The notes beneath the pieces were generated by a model. It had not been told where the DNA came from and searched no databases. It worked only from the letters and a program-made list of their open reading frames with translations. Shown here piece by piece: positions 23,533 through 38,600 of a DNA stretch of 64,000 bases (position 1 is the first letter of the stretch; the number at the start of each line of letters is the position of its first letter). The position numbers and the translations under genes were made by a program. The DNA is from Ficedula albicollis (lineage: Eukaryota > Chordata > Aves > Passeriformes > Muscicapidae). The stretch covers positions 4,344,060 to 4,408,059 of the forward strand of contig NC_021686.1 of the NCBI RefSeq assembly GCF_000247815.1, written 5' to 3'.

Positions 23533-25578
23533 AATTTAAATATCTGTCTCACTTTTGCTGCCCAAAAGCAAGAGAATTTGAGGCTGAAACACAGCAGCTG
23601 GGGTTAGGCCCAGTTTTTAAAAGACCAGCCAGTCTTTGGCAAATTTTTCCTCCTCCTGGATGGTCCCCTTCCAACTCAGTTGTGGTGTTTGCCATTCATT
23701 TTTAAAAAGTACAGAAATGACTCAGTGTAGTTCCAAGTTTGTTTACTCATTTGCAATCTTAAGTAGAAAATGAAGGCAAGCAGTGTGTGTCAGGATTTAC
23801 TTTTGAATACTTCTAAAGGTTACCTGAAATTGTTGATATCAATGAAATTTTTCAAAACTGATCATTCTATAAGAAGAGAAACAGATGGATGGGTTTCATT
23901 CTAGCACTGGTGAGTGTGTCTGGCAAAGTGTCCTCACTGGCTCCTGGGCTGGCTTATTTTGTAGAGAGAAGTTGTTGAAACCACTGGAGCCTTCTGAACA
24001 CTGCTGTTGCAGGAAATGCAATCCATCCATTGCAGGATGCTCTGAGCACCATCTTTAACTGACATACTGTGCTGGATTGACTGGAGTGAATACATGGGCT
24101 TTTTACTGCAGGGATGAATGTTTTTTATTTTTACACCTTCACCCAAGAAGGAGCAGTTAAAATCAGGCATAAGGAAATGTAACAGATGTTCGTGCACATT
24201 TCCCATGTGAAAATACCTTCCACTGGCCAAGATGATTGTTAGGCACAATTAAACCCAGTATATACATCCTGTACTGTAAGCCAAGGCTGCTGAGATGCTC
24301 CCAACAGGAGAGCACAGGTTTGAAAGAAGAACTTCGTATGAACTTTGATCTGTGGCAGTTTTTGAGTGTCACTGTGTGAAAAAACAAAGGAGACCTGGCT
24401 GACAGCTCAGAGTCTGTGCCCCCACGCACTGCACGTGTCCTTAAGATACAGCTACACTATACACAACTATAGATTTAAGAGACACTTGCAATCCATGAGC
24501 AAATTTATTATGCATTTCAAGGATGCTAGCACTTGAAATCTGATTTTTGAGAGGCATTTGGTGTAATGTTGCCAACTGACTTTAAAAGCTTGTGGTATTA
24601 CGCCTTGTAATGTTCCACACTCGGTATAATTGTCACTGTAATCAGCTTTATGATGGCAAATCTTCATTATTATTTCAGGGATATATTTTTTGCATATTGT
24701 GTTTGAAATGTGGGTTACTTTTTGATTTCAGTGGTAGAGAAGGGAGGAAGGCACTGCAGACTTCTGAACTCGTGTATGAAATGTTTATGCAGAGAGTGGA
24801 ATTTAACATTTCCAGCGATGTAATAGCATCTACTGTTGAAAAAGACACTGAGAACCAAATGCTCTTATATTTTGTTATTTGTATTGTAATTGAACCCATT
24901 AGATTGGGCCATTCTGGAAAAGCATGCTTTGCTGGCAGAAAATTGCACAGTGATTGACTATTTTTGTTGTATCAGAATATTATACAGACATTGTGAATGT
25001 GTGTTGACCTAAAAATGTCAGTGGGTGTTTCACCAGAATCTCCAAAGGTAAGTGCTGTGTCTAAAGCAAGCGTAAATCATTTAATAAAGCTTCTTTCCAG
25101 AACTTGCATAAGAAAAGCTCTGTGGAATTGTTAGGCTGGCACTTAAGGGATTTTTCTCCATACACACTCCCCAGTCTCTTAACAGACTCCAATGCCCTCA
25201 TTTATTAATAGAGAATTAAATTCTGACTTCACTGGGGCTTTCAGTTACAGGGGTTTATTTTTGGTTTATTGGTTGGACTTGTTTATTTGTTTGTTTGTTT
25301 TCCTCCTGGTGAGGACAAAGAGCAGTATGTTCAGTATAAAAGAAAGGAAAACAAAGATATTTCTTAACTATACATGAGAAAGGAGAACCTGCCCCCCACA
25401 GCACAGCATTGCCAAGGGAGTTAATACTGCTGATTCATTTTCAGGGCTGTTTTACTGGTGTGGGAGTTATACAAGAAGAAATAAACTAAAAAAAAACCAA
25501 AAACCCTACCAACCAAACAAAAAAATAAATTGTGTTTTGCTGTTTACTCTTGACTACTTTGTATATCATGCTGGTTTC

Positions 25579-25601
25579 TTTTTTTTTTTTTTTTTTTTTT
25601 T
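25579..25601 (+). repeat. Poly-T tract, T23
   Basis: Twenty-three T, then one C and six more T, with no attached retroposon. Confidence 0.93.
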
Positions 25602-26531
25602 CTTTTTTGCTTTTATGGGGTGGGGAGGGATGACACAAAAATGCAAGATCGACATTGCTTTTCTGTTCTGTAATGCCTGGCTTTTAATAATGTAAAAAGC
25701 TCAGTGACAGGTCTGTAAACAGAAGCTCTAAGTTCTGGGCAGTCAGTAAGTCTTTTCACTGAAATATGCAAGAGAATTCTAAATCAAACCTCTCTGTTAT
25801 TCCACTCTTATTTTCCAGTAATAAGACACAATTTTACAAAGGGTGTTTCCCTGTCCCTCTGGCCTTAATTCTCCATCTAATGGTTTTGTTAGCTTCCTCT
25901 TTAGAGGGATGTAAGTTGGGTTTAATATCTCACATCATTTTTAGTCATGGAGCAATGGGGTGACACTTGTCCCAAGTCTCATGTGCAGCTGATGAGACAC
26001 ATTTCATGGGGCAGAAGAGTGGGACTCCACTCATTTTCTGAAAAACATGATTTGTTCCTGTGGGACAGTATTTCTTTAATACCTCTTTGTCAGTCCAGTG
26101 GAACGGATGGAGTTCTGAGGAGTGCCTGGAACCTTGCTTGACACAACATATGGTCTTTATATGTGTCTAAAAATTACTCAGTGCGTGGTAGCTTGTGGTG
26201 GCAATGTGTTTATCTCTGGTGCTCGTCCTCGAGGAGCATTGTCTTGTTTAAGTGGCTGTGAAATGTACTTTTTATCCGCTGTTCTGCGGTCATCCTGAGG
26301 TCGGCATAATCCTGGCTTAAGGTGTCTGGCTGCAAATTTGTCATTTGCATTATTATTGGTTGGTTCTTGCAGAACCAAGCTAATTTTTTTTTTAAACAAA
26401 AAGTGCTTTGTATAGAAGAATAATAGTAAAGTGCTGAGCAAGGTATTTTTATTCTCTGGGTTCCAATAAGAAATGGGAGATCAAGGAGGGCAAAGGTGGT
26501 GCTTTAAGTCTTACTTAGCATGGGAGAGATT

Positions 26532-26683
26532 ATTTCAAAATATTAATAAATGTGTAGCATTGCACTTGTGGATAGAAGTGATGAGAATTTTTGGTTTATG
26601 TTTTCACATTTCAAAATATTAATAAATGTGTAGCATTGCGCTTGTGGATAGAAGTGATGAGAATTTCTGGTTTACGTTTTCAT
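26532..26683 (+). repeat. Tandem duplication, 76 bp x2
   Basis: atttcaaaatattaataaat starts copies at 26532 and 26608. About three substitutions separate them (gcacttg/gcgcttg, tttttgg/tttctgg, ttatg/ttacg). Confidence 0.94.
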
Positions 26684-27781
26684 TTTGTTAGTTGAGTGCT
26701 TTGTAGAGGTTTTCCCTCCCTGAGTTCTATATGCCAAGATCAGATACCTGAAATACTTAAAAGTAGTTCTGGTTCAGAGCCAGACTACGTAATTATTTAA
26801 ACTCATATTTCATAGCTTTGTTTTTTGAGCACTTCTTTTCTGACACAGCAAAATTATCTGTCTAATGCTTCATTTTCTTGATGCCATTCTGAAGACTTTT
26901 GTAATGTATATTTTCTCAGTGCTTGGCACTTTTGGTATTCTCTATGTACCTCTACTATTTCTCGCATATCTTTTAGAAATGTTTTGGTCTTTTAATGTCA
27001 TTTGAAACACTTCTCTATCACTAAATGCCATAACCTTTTCTAATGTTATTAATTAAAATTATCTTCTGGTCACCATTCTTCCATTTCGTTGCAAATAAAT
27101 GTGATCTGGCATCCTCATCACAAAAATAGACGATGAGTCGGAAATCAGACACCTTCAGGAACAGATCCCAAATGTATTTTTAAGGAACACTGTGTGCTAG
27201 CAAGCATTTCAGGTCTTTCTGGAATTATTTCTTGAGAATGACGACTGTAAACTGCTGAGGTGGGTCTCAAAGGTACTGCCTAAGTGGTGTCTGTTTTACC
27301 CTGACCTAATGATTGAAGCTAAAGAATTAATTTGGCTGTGAATATACTGATACTCTTACATTGTCAATATCTGTTAGGGTTACCTCTTTGTTCTGTGTGC
27401 TTACAGAATTCTGCTTCAGCACCACTTTTCTTTGGAGGGGAGGATACAAGTTTTAAATTAAGATTATTTTTTTTTTTCTGTTTGCTTTTATTCGCTAAAT
27501 AACAGTTGTGATTCAAGAGTACAATGAAGTGGTTAATTACCTTCACACCCTTTTGAGAAAAACCTGTGCACGTACTTTGTGACTTTGCTTTATAGTTAGT
27601 TTTTGTGCTCTAGCAGGACAGGAGACTTTGATTATATATTACCCACTGCAGAAATAGAAAAATCAAATTGAACGTGATATGATTCTTTTTCTCTCTGTCT
27701 CAGGGCAGGACACTTTGTTAAAAAATTGATTCCACACTCTGGTGAAAGCTGTTTCTCTAATGTAACAAAACCTGAGGGGTT

Positions 27782-27822
27782 GTTATTATTATTATTATCA
27801 TGATTATTATCATTATTATTTC
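27782..27822 (+). repeat. ATT/ATC microsatellite
   Basis: An imperfect trinucleotide array of TTA/ATT units broken by ATC and ATG units, about 41 bp long. Confidence 0.9.
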
Positions 27823-30800
27823 ACTTTCAGAATTAGAAAGTGAATGCATACATTTATACAGGAAAATTTTCTTGCTGTGAAGAGGGATTTCCAGTTCATG
27901 GATTCAAAGATGTTCAAGCCAGGCAGGATCATTATGGTAAGTCAGCCTGTCTTCTTGAATGTACAGGCTACAGAACTTGGAGGCTGGCTTCAAGCAGACC
28001 TTTTGGAAGATATTTAATCTCATTTTAAACATCCAAGTAATTTTGGTTCCCTCAGTTTCACTGCTGCCCTACTGAACTGTTTGCATGTTTAATTACCCTT
28101 GCAGTTTGGACATTACAGGGCTCTATTTCTCTTTAATTTTGCTCCTGGTCACTGTTTCCTGCTGTGTTTTCTGCCTGGGAGATTAAAAATGCCAAACATC
28201 CTCAAACAGATGAGGAAGCTCTCAAAGTGTGCTACCTCCTAGAAGAGATATTTATCAAAGACATGGAGGAAATAGGGGAGGAAGAAACCTTGTGGAATCA
28301 CATAATCTGCTTTTCTGCCTGAAAGCAAGATCAGCTTTGCCTGCATCATTCCTGAGACATTTGCTGGGCCCGCTCTGGAAGGACAGGGACTCTCTAACCT
28401 CTGCAGGCATTTCACACTTGCACTGGGGGCATTTCTTTTCCCCAGTGCCCGAGTTAAAAACCTTTTCTTGTGTAATTTAACCTCCTGCTGTTTTATGGAG
28501 AGTGGGCATGCAAAATGCATTATTTCCACCCTTTGCCTGGTGGGCCATTATCTACCTGAGGATAGCGATGTCAGCCTCAGCCTTCTCTCCTTGGAGTAGT
28601 GCAATCTTCAGTCTTTCTTCAGTCTTCCCTTCTGGAGTTTGTTTTGGCCTCCTACAGTTGTGAGCCATTATGGCTAAGACTTTTAGATCTGCAGAATTAT
28701 TTAGGTATCTAATTTCTTTCCTCAAGAACATGTACAAAGCATAACTCCACTTCAGATACCTGAAATTGGAGTAGGAGGCAATAATTTTTTCCTAGTAGAT
28801 ACAGATGTATGATGGGAGGAGAGGTGAGAGTTAACAGTAAGTCATGAGACACAGAGCAGTGTGAAGGATGAGTTTATTTTGCTGTTATTAAAAATTTCAT
28901 TTCAGGATAATCCCTCTGAGACTTAACACGTTATTTTAAGAAAAGCTTCCTAGAGCAGCAGTAAACAAGACACAGTACAGTAGGTTCAAACGATTTGTAA
29001 ATGTTTGGATTTTTTTTTAAACATCCCATTTATTGAGTCTGTTTCTAATACAGTGCTGAAAGAAACAGCAATCATGTCGCCTATGTGTTTGCAAAGAGTG
29101 ACATTTGTAAAGTAATCTATTTAAATAATCAGCACTCTGAAGCCTTGTCTGCCGTTTTTGGCTGTCAAATTTTGTGAAGTAGGAGGAAAAACGCTTAAAG
29201 CACAGGCTAGCTCTTTAGTGATTTTTGCATATCCCTTCTTCAGCAGCTCAGCTGAGGCTTAATTTAGAGGTGCTGCTGGATGTGTGACAGTGTGTGTTTG
29301 TGTGCATGGCTTTGGCAAAGCGTCCTGTGCCTCTGGACGTCCCAACAACAGCAGCATCCCCTGCTTCCATCTGGATTGCTTTCCATCAGGCCCACAGTGC
29401 CCACAAGTGCAGAAATGCAAGAGCAAATCTCATCCTGCTGCGTGGCCTTCCCAGTGATGTAGGGCAGGCTTCAATCCCTGAGGTCACGGTTGGGGTGCTC
29501 AGTCACACCCACTGTCTGAGGGGACACTGGTGCTGAAATCACAGCAGCAAGGCACAGATTTGAATACCAGACAAACATGGTCTCCTCTCTAGCCTCAACA
29601 CTGTGGGGAATGCCCATGGTGTTTTATTGGTACGGATAATTGATGATATTAAAGGTAGAACAGCAAACAAAAAGCACATGGGCGACCCTTGTGTTACCTC
29701 ACCTTAATTTTCCCTTGACAATGATCACTGTACTTACAGAATTATTGTCATGAATATACAATCTCTCCTTTTTTATTTTGTTTTTAATTTTTTAATGTGA
29801 ACCTAGGTGAAAAAACATAAACTATGAACACACCAATTCTTCAGTTCTTTTAAAGCCGCAGTGCTGTAAAGTTTCATGCTACAAATTGTAATTAATCCAT
29901 ATTTCATTTGACAGCCTCCAGTAAAGAAGAATTTTGACATGTGTTTAGCAATATTCCTGTTCAAGGAGGCACTGAAATTACAGTGAAGCACATGCTGAAG
30001 TGTTTTACTGAATGAAGATCCAATCACTCAGTAGATACAATCACATTTTCTCAAGTTTTCCCCTAGTGTTAATATTGATGATAGGATCTGAAATGCTGAA
30101 GCATGAATCAAAAATAGTCTGTGATCAGGAAAAGGCAGATAAGAGGTCATGGAAAATAGAGATGAAGAAAAACAAGGTAAAGTGAAATAAATGAACCTTA
30201 GAAAAGTGGGATTTATTTGCCAGTTTTGATTTATATTGCTTTGTGTAAAGTGACTCAAAAACCCCCATATGTGCAACATTTCTGCTTTGAGAAACCTTCT
30301 TGCCCTGAAAAAAAAAGCCTTGCTTTTTTTCCTTATTTATTCACAGCAGTGTTAATGTGTTGAGGTGTGTGCAGCAGAAATAACCCTGTGAGCAATTCAG
30401 GGTTAGGGAGCGATGGAAAAGTGGAACCTCACAGCTCTTCTTGAGGGCCCCCAGGTGACCATTGCCAAGTCTTGTGCTTGTGGAATTCCCTGAATAATTT
30501 CAGAGAAGGATGAGAGCTGCCTTCCCTCTTGTCCATCACTGGGGAGAACTTGGAAAGGGTCCAGAGTGGTGAGAAATGTATAGAGATGAGAGCGTCTTTT
30601 GACTCCCTCTCAGACACAGAATACAGATACAGGAGCATATTTTAAAGAAAAATTTAAAGTTACTTTATAATTCTCCATTTATATAATGAAAGAGCAGAGG
30701 GGTCTATAACAGTAAGGCTATGATTTCTTCTGCTTTGGGTTCATAATGATAAACAAGATCTTAGTAAATGAAAACTATCATATTATCATATTAATGGCCT

Positions 30801-32940
30801 TAAACTGAAAAGGGTAGGTTTACATTAGTCTGGGATTCTATCTCTACAATCTTTCTGCAGTTTCTTTTTCTCCCTGTGCTTTACCATCCTCCCCTGTGCT
30901 GTGCTTTATGCATCAATGCCTGCATAAATAGGATGTGATCCTTGTAATGTGGACAAAATCATGAGTGGGAGGCTGGAAACTCCTTTCAGTTTGCTTAATG
31001 TATTTATATTTTGCCTCATGCATGTATGGAAGGATGCCTGTGTATTTAATTATATGAGGAAATTTCTGTCTGGAGCATATGAGTAGAGTCCTGTTTCTCT
31101 TGGAGCCTAATGTGGATCATGTATTTTCATTTAATGAAAGTTATCACAACTGATTTCATCCTTTCAGGGACAGATTGAGCTGTTTACATACTGTTTAAAA
31201 TTAAAATGCTATAGTGATGTTTTCTTGGGGACTTGTGATAAGGACTGGCGTGCAGTTTTAAATTCCGTGGATAGTGGGAAAGCAGGAGTGTTCTTTCAAA
31301 GTTTCTATCTAGATTATAAACTATTTTATAAAGTACAAAATCTACTTGTACAGAGAATAGAATATTTGATGACTGAAAGTTATAGTAAAATCTCAGTAAG
31401 GTAGAATTTACAATTATTTTAAAACTAGCAAAGATTTGGTAGGTGCTTAAAAATTACCAAAATGTTCTTTATTTCAGGCAGTGTAGGAATTCTTTTTTTA
31501 TTTGCCATATTTCTCGTTACTGGGATGTTCTTAAATCACATTCTGTACTCATTGAAGCTTGGCTGAAGAATGTCAGTCAATAGTTACAAAGCTGTCAAAC
31601 AGTTTTCCCTAAGTTGAATTTACACAGGCACCTCAAGAAGAAATTAATCAAGTCTTGTTTCACTGCACATGTGTAGCCATTTTTAATAAACTTTTTGGGA
31701 TTTGAAGTACTTTCTGTGCAGTTGCATTTGTTTCTGGATTGCAAAATGTATAAAAGCCTTGCCAGCCTTGGCAGAATGAGGGGAATTGCAGTTTACAATT
31801 TTTTGTGGCAAACATTTACTTTGGGTCGGCGATATGTGAATTTACTCGCTTATTTATTATAGCAGTGATAGATTATTCTCACTTCTACTTAAATTTGACA
31901 AGCTGCGCAGTGCTAAACCCTGCTAAAATGGTGCAAAGACCCAATTACATAAACTACAAAGGCATGCAAGAGTAAGCAAAGAAAAAACATATAAAAGGAT
32001 TAAAGATCAAAAATAGAATGATTCCAGTGAAACTGCATTAGGAGACATCAGGCAGGAAAACATGAAAGAATTAGAGTATGAAGAACAAAGCCTTATAAAG
32101 CTTCTGAAAACTGGCAAACATATTTTTAAAATTACTTCTGTTAACTCTTTATGTTAGAAGGAAAATTATTTCTTGGGCAGGGACATATTTTTCAGTGTTG
32201 TAATTCCGTCCTTCATCAGTTTTCTTTACGGAGTTTGGGTTTCACCTGCAGAGTAGTCATAGCTGGATTTAACCAAGGATTTTAAAAGTTGTGTTTTTAA
32301 CTTTAAATAATATGCTGTAGAAGGTCTAAGAATTCAGGGTGAATCTACCCTTTTATTGCTTCTGTGGCTTTAAACACCACCTTTCCATCTAATCCTTGTT
32401 TTCTTCTACTGTGGAGGTGGTGTTGCCCTGTCTTGAGAGGGCTGAAAAATGGTGGCAAAGTCAGGAATGACCAAGGCATTTGGCCCTTGCTTTTCCTCTT
32501 ACAAATGACTTTTGTGTAGAATTCATTTTCTTTGCTCGGGGAACTCGGAGAATGGATAAATGAAAAATAGCCCTTGCAGGAATCAGACTAAATTCATTGC
32601 AATTCCCCCACGTTCCCTGGAAGAACTAGACAAAGTATAGACTCCCATAGTCTGTATTTCCCACAAACAGGGTTTCTGCTGAAGTCAACCAGCTCAGTTA
32701 CTAATTCAGGTCACAGTCACAGTAGGTCCTGGATGTCTTTTACCATCTAATTGACAAGAGCAAGAGGCCTTTCTTTAGATAAGTCTTCAAAATGCTGCAC
32801 AACTTTTGTACAAATCAACACTTGCCATATATTTTTGGTCAGCAGTGAACTCCATTCCTGCAACAATTCATCTCAACTTATTCTGGTTTCCCTTTCTACC
32901 TCCCGGCCCAGTTTGGGAAGGGGTGAGAAGAGTTGTGATT

Positions 32941-33317
<377 letters not shown>

Positions 33318-35040
33318 TTTAATATTGCTATTTTTGTGGCAGCATTGCCTCCTGGTTGAGGTGCTGTGTAGACAGTCCCTGTCTGTGCTCTAGGGTTGTT
33401 CTCCATGTAGCTCTTGCAGGCTGGTTGAAGCCTGGGAGGGATACAAAGCAAGACAGATGGTTTCCCACAGACTTCCCCTCTAGCTCTTTCATCTTTCATC
33501 TAACTATTAATTCATCTGTTTGGATGGATACATTCACGCATGGAACCAAGATGAATAATAATGAGATTTTTAATAACTCCCTACATTTGCATTCCTTGTA
33601 ACTCTTTACATGGTTCTAGCTGATTAAAATGAATCATTTACATAATTAACATATGGTTATAGTGTTGGCTTTAATATGCTGATTATCTCAGTACTTTTGT
33701 CTAGAGTCAATTGGATTCAAACTGTAACAATTGTTTGAAGTGAGAATAGTTTATTCCTGTGAGGGTTGGTGAATATTTGCCATGGGGCCTGATTAGAAAT
33801 AGCACAACTGTCCAAGAAATTCTTTAATGTAAAGCATGTATTAAAAAATAAAAATAAAAGAGAAAAAATGTCATCTACATCTTTTGTGTTTAGGTCAGGC
33901 TCTACAAATAGCTTTCTATGCTTAAAGAGAGTTCTGCCATTAGTTCCTTGGTGAGATACTAATACAATACCAGGCATAGTCCTAAGAATTAATCAAGACA
34001 AACAGTACTGGTCTAATTGTTTATTTGTAAAGACTTTTTTTTTCTTTTCTTTAAATGAGCTTTAAAATTATTTTTTTTTTTTTACATTGAGGTAGAGTTA
34101 AGATTTTTTTTTTATTAGACAAAATATATTTTAGCATCTTTATATTTGCTGGATTAACCTACTCCTAAGATTAAAAGAGGAACAGTTTTTGTATTTGTTT
34201 TGCTTGTTTTCTCCCAGTACATGTTTATAGAAAGTCACACTGAAGCAATTGTAGTTTAAGAATTGGTGGAACACTTTCCAGTCTTTTCCTCACTATTGGT
34301 GGTGTGCTCAGCTTCCTAGTGCAGAGGCTGCTTGAAAAGTGAAAAGAATTGTCAGCTTTTGTGGTTAGGTAGCTAACACTTGTGTCAATGAAGGCTTTTT
34401 GAATGTTCATGAATATTTGAAGCAAATTTGTGTTAATTGCACTACTGTTGTCCACAATTAGTCTGTGGTAGACATGATTAATTGTAAAGAGCCCTGACAT
34501 TTATGCATAAAAGGCTTGAGGTCAAAGAGAAATGGATAAAAATGGTTGCTGCAGCATTGGCAGATGGAATGCTAATGTATTTTGACTCATACTGAGAATA
34601 ATGATATTTCTGCATCTATAGCAAATAGTTGTTTTAGAACTGTGGAATATTCTCCTTTCCTTTGCTTTTCTCCCTCTGTTTAACTTTGTTCCATCCCACC
34701 ACTGGTTATTTCTGCAGAGTGGCTGTTAATTGGCCTGGGTGCTGTGTTGGGAGCTGCTTTGCAGGAAGCACAGCCACAGCACCCTGCCAGCTGGGAAAGG
34801 CCTCATCGATTTCCTGCTTCCAGGAAAGGTGCAATGCAGTGATACCCTGATGAGAATCATGCACGTGTTGTGGAGGAAGTCTCTTGAATCCCTGTTGGAA
34901 CACAGAGCCCAAGAGAAAGTGAACTGCCTGTGCTCAAAGGACACGAGCACCATTTCATTGTCAGGACTGAGTAGGGATAACTCAGCAGGTACAATCTCAG
35001 TGGTTTAATCTCTACCCAAACAGCAAACACACCATGCTGA
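33318..35040. other. RBFOX1 intron, unique sequence
   Basis: No exon or repeat family recognised. It includes small T-runs around 34040-34120 and a moderately GC-rich patch at about 34730-34990 that I cannot assign. Confidence 0.5.
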
Positions 35041-35043
35041 TGG

Positions 35044-35653
35044 TGTCGTGAGGGTGACCCATTACAGCTGGCCATGGGTTTATGCCCGGAATCAGGAATG
35101 GGACAGGACTGCTGTGGAACGTGTCTTGAGCTGTTTATTGTCCAGCATCAGTCTCATTAATGGTTGGGACAGTAGGAAGATGCCAGCAGCTGCAGAATGT
35201 GATGTTACAATGCACTTTGAAAGTTTTTTGACCAATCACAAAGAGCAAAAGCATATTGACAGTAGTTTGACCCAGCCACTGTAAGTACACGTACCTTTGG
35301 TTAAAACAATGCTTGCTTATTTCAAATACAATACCTCCTTGTAAGCCTTAAAATACAATGTACAGAGCTCCTTTATTAAGTTTAGGACTTCGTAATATGT
35401 TGCTAGATGTACTACACTTAGTTATTGGTTATTCTAACCAAGCATTAATACACGGACCATTGTTTTATTTGTCTTTGCTTTCTACATCTCATAGAGCTTT
35501 TCTGCTGACAAATCTTACATCTCATAGAACTTTTCTGCTGACAAATCTTACGGTTACTGCTTAGCTCTAATTGCAGTTCTGTTGTTTATGAGGCCTGCTT
35601 CTTGCAGCTTTCTCAAAACCCTCTAATTTTAAGGATTCCCTCGACCCATAACA
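35044..35653 (+). mobile_element. Possible solo LTR relic of an avian endogenous retrovirus
   Basis: This ~610-bp block starts TGTCGTGAGG and ends CCATAACA, so it has the TG...CA termini of an LTR. Its texture (attacagctggccatggg, gagctgtttattgtccagca, gaccaatcacaaag, a Trp/Cys-poor non-coding interior) resembles passerine ERV LTRs as I remember them. No retroviral gene, primer-binding site or second LTR is adjacent, and I do not see a convincing target-site duplication. It is non-coding. The call is weak and could equally be unique intron sequence. Confidence 0.33.
35483..35548 (+). repeat. Tandem duplication, 33 bp x2
   Basis: tacatctcatagagcttttc at 35483 is repeated at 35516 with one substitution (gagctt/gaactt). 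It lies inside the possible LTR relic. Confidence 0.94.
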
Positions 35654-38600
35654 GTCTGAGTCCTTTCCACCCCAAGAAGCATGGTGTGGCACTCAGAGCA
35701 GTGCCCTGCAGTGCTCCAGTGGGTGCAGCTGGAGGGCTACAGCCCTTAAGGGGCTGCTGGTCCTGGGCCCTGGAGCTTGTTAAAAATCAGGGTCCCCTGA
35801 TGGATGTTCCCCTTGGAAAAGCTGGCTGGTGCAGTGGCACCACATCCAGCTCAGGGCTGTCCACGTGGAACACAGCAGTCAATAAATGCCTGTACCTGCA
35901 GCACAGGGAGGCTCCTTGCACCTCTTCAGGGTTTGGCACTTGACTGATAAGTTTCCTTTGTTAAAATTGACATTAATCTGTCTAATTCTTTATAAGCTAT
36001 TGATGGACTCATTAACCCAGTGAAATTCTGCTGGTTTAGATCCTGAGTGAATGGAGCCCTTCGTATCAAAGGCTGAACAGATAAAAATTTGCAATAAATT
36101 ACCAATATTGAAAATACTCTCTTAAGCAAACTGAAATCTCTGCCTCCATTTTCAGGGTTTTAATAAGTTTCTGATTGTCCTGCATTTACTGATGTAGCAT
36201 CCAGTGAAGATAGCCTAAACCTTTCCAATATCCTTTGTAAGTTTTTATTTGTTTATGTAAAACTTTACTGAAAGATATGCAATGCAATATTCTACTATGT
36301 AGTAATTCCCATTTGAAGTTCAAGGAAATTAAATTTTCTATCTGTCCTCAAACAAAATTTTCCTTACATGAAACCACCATAACCTGTTAAAAATACTTAT
36401 TTTTTCTCTTTTAGTTTTCGGGGGTTTTTTTTTTTGGTTTTTTTTTGGTGAAAGAATACATTTTTATTTATTTACAATTTGTGCTAGTTGACCATTTGCA
36501 ATTGCTTTTCAGCATGTCTTCAAAAGTTAGAGGAAGCAAAATGAAAATAAAGTGTTAGACTGGAAATGTATGATGATATTCAATGAATAATTTTGGATGT
36601 CAGTTGAGAAGTAACTAGAAGTGCTCATAAAAATGCTGATCTTAAAAAACAGATGTTTCAAACTGGGATCCTGACAGCAGTGTTAAAAGTTCCATGGAAT
36701 CACGTAAGCTTTTTGGGTAGAAATTGTGTGGTGATTGTTTGTGATGGCCCCTAAGAAATGTTGATGGTTCGTAATGGGCTTTGCTAAATAGTCTGGGACA
36801 TGGTGCTCTATGGAAATCCCCTGAAGGATGATATTTTGTGCAGCAGCTCAGCCTGCTGAATTTCCACTGTAACATCTTTGCATCAGACCAAAATCAGGTA
36901 GCAAATGTTTGCACGCAATGGAGACTTACATAACTCTTGCATAATTGGGTTCATCATTTTTTTAACAAAGAAAAAACAAAAAATCTCCTTTTCATCACAA
37001 AAAGGCAACCTGTTAGTTTTGGAGTAGATTTTTTAGAATCTGAAAAAAACAAAACAAAAACAAAAAAACAAAACAAACAAACAAAAAAAAAAACCAAAAA
37101 AAACCTACAAAACAAACAAACAAAAAAAAGCCAAAAAAACCCCCCCAAAACAACAAACCTAAATGAGAGGAATCACTTGCATATGTAAGCCAGAGGACAT
37201 GGTTATCTAGAAAAAACTAAACCAAGTGAAATATTGTGTTTTTCCATGGAGTGTTTTTTGAATGGCTTGGTGACATTTGGTTATGCAGCCTCATCTCAGG
37301 CAGGGTGTTCTCTCCAGGCAGAATGTGTGGTGCTAATCTCCAGCTCCCCTGCAATAAATGCTGGGCTGCAGACAGGAGATGGCCAAAAGAGAATGCCTGG
37401 GCAAACCTTAATCTTTAATAAGGTGCAGAGCTAGTCTATAACTGTCAGGGAATGACAGAAGAGCAGTGCTTTCAGCTTGCCTGCTCAGAATAGAAAATGG
37501 GGTCCTCTGACAGGCAAGAAAGGCTACTTTATTCTTTATTGGGTTTGGGGCTATTATTGTGGCTGTGTTATTTAGTTATTTGACATTTGTGAGTTGTTGG
37601 GGCAAAAGGAAGTTCAGTTATTAATGGGAAAACAAAATTTTAAATGGATTTTTTTTATGCCGAACTCACATTGAAACCTTTTATTCCAGCACTCAGAAAT
37701 TAAGCCTTTAATGCTAAATGAATGCTGTTTGTAATTAGGAAATACAAGGAATAGATAGGAATATTACAATATATAGGAATCTTGCAGTACAGTCATCAAA
37801 ATACTTATTCACAAATATGTGACATTTAAATTGAGGAATATCAGAGACTTTGTGATAGGTATATTTTTGTAAAGATTTAAGTTTGCTTTTAGAGTAATGA
37901 AATTAGGATTTCTTAGAATGTTTTTTGTCTGCAGGCTCAGAAATTTTGAGTTTACAAAGTTCATCACGGACTTGCATATTAGTAAGTTTAGATAAAATAT
38001 TGCTTTAGAGACATGAGAATGTTCATTGGTGGAGTATAGGGTGCCATGCAGCGGTATGCTAGATATAATGTACTGCTAAATTGCAATTTCAGACTTCTAA
38101 AATTTTACACAACAAAGGCATTTCTTCCTTTATTCATTTGCTTTGAGTTCTGAGGTCTGTGTGCAAGATAATTGTGTAGGAGTGCTAAGTTCTTTACCTT
38201 TAAAATAGTGTTGCCTTAAATGTTTTCATTTTATCTCTCTTCCAGATATCATTTAGATAAAATATAGCTGCCAGTGGTGGTGATTAGTGGCATTTATGTG
38301 ATGTGACCTTTCACTTGAGGTTTGAACAGCTCTTTTAAACCTCTAAGAAGACCTGATAAAATGTGAGGTTTGTTCATTTTGAACTAATGGAAAATCACCA
38401 CCTTTCACCACCTAGGCTGACCATTTATATGTTGATTTTTTTTTTTCAATCAAATATACATTTTTTCTGGGTTTTTCTTCTCCTTAAATTCTCTTTATAT
38501 AGTTACTATATGCATAGTCATAAGCAGGCTGAGCAAAATACTGTCCAAAATAAACCTTGTCCTAAACTGCAAACTTGAGAACGTTTCTTCTAGAGCAGTC

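Larger units (their letters stand above)
23533..32940. other. RBFOX1 intron, mostly unique sequence
   Basis: AT-rich unique DNA with the T23 tract at 25579, the 76-bp duplication at 26532 and the ATT microsatellite at 27782. A patch at about 26220-26340 contains several CpGs and the 10-bp palindrome tcctcgagga. No exon or transposon recognised. Confidence 0.5.
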
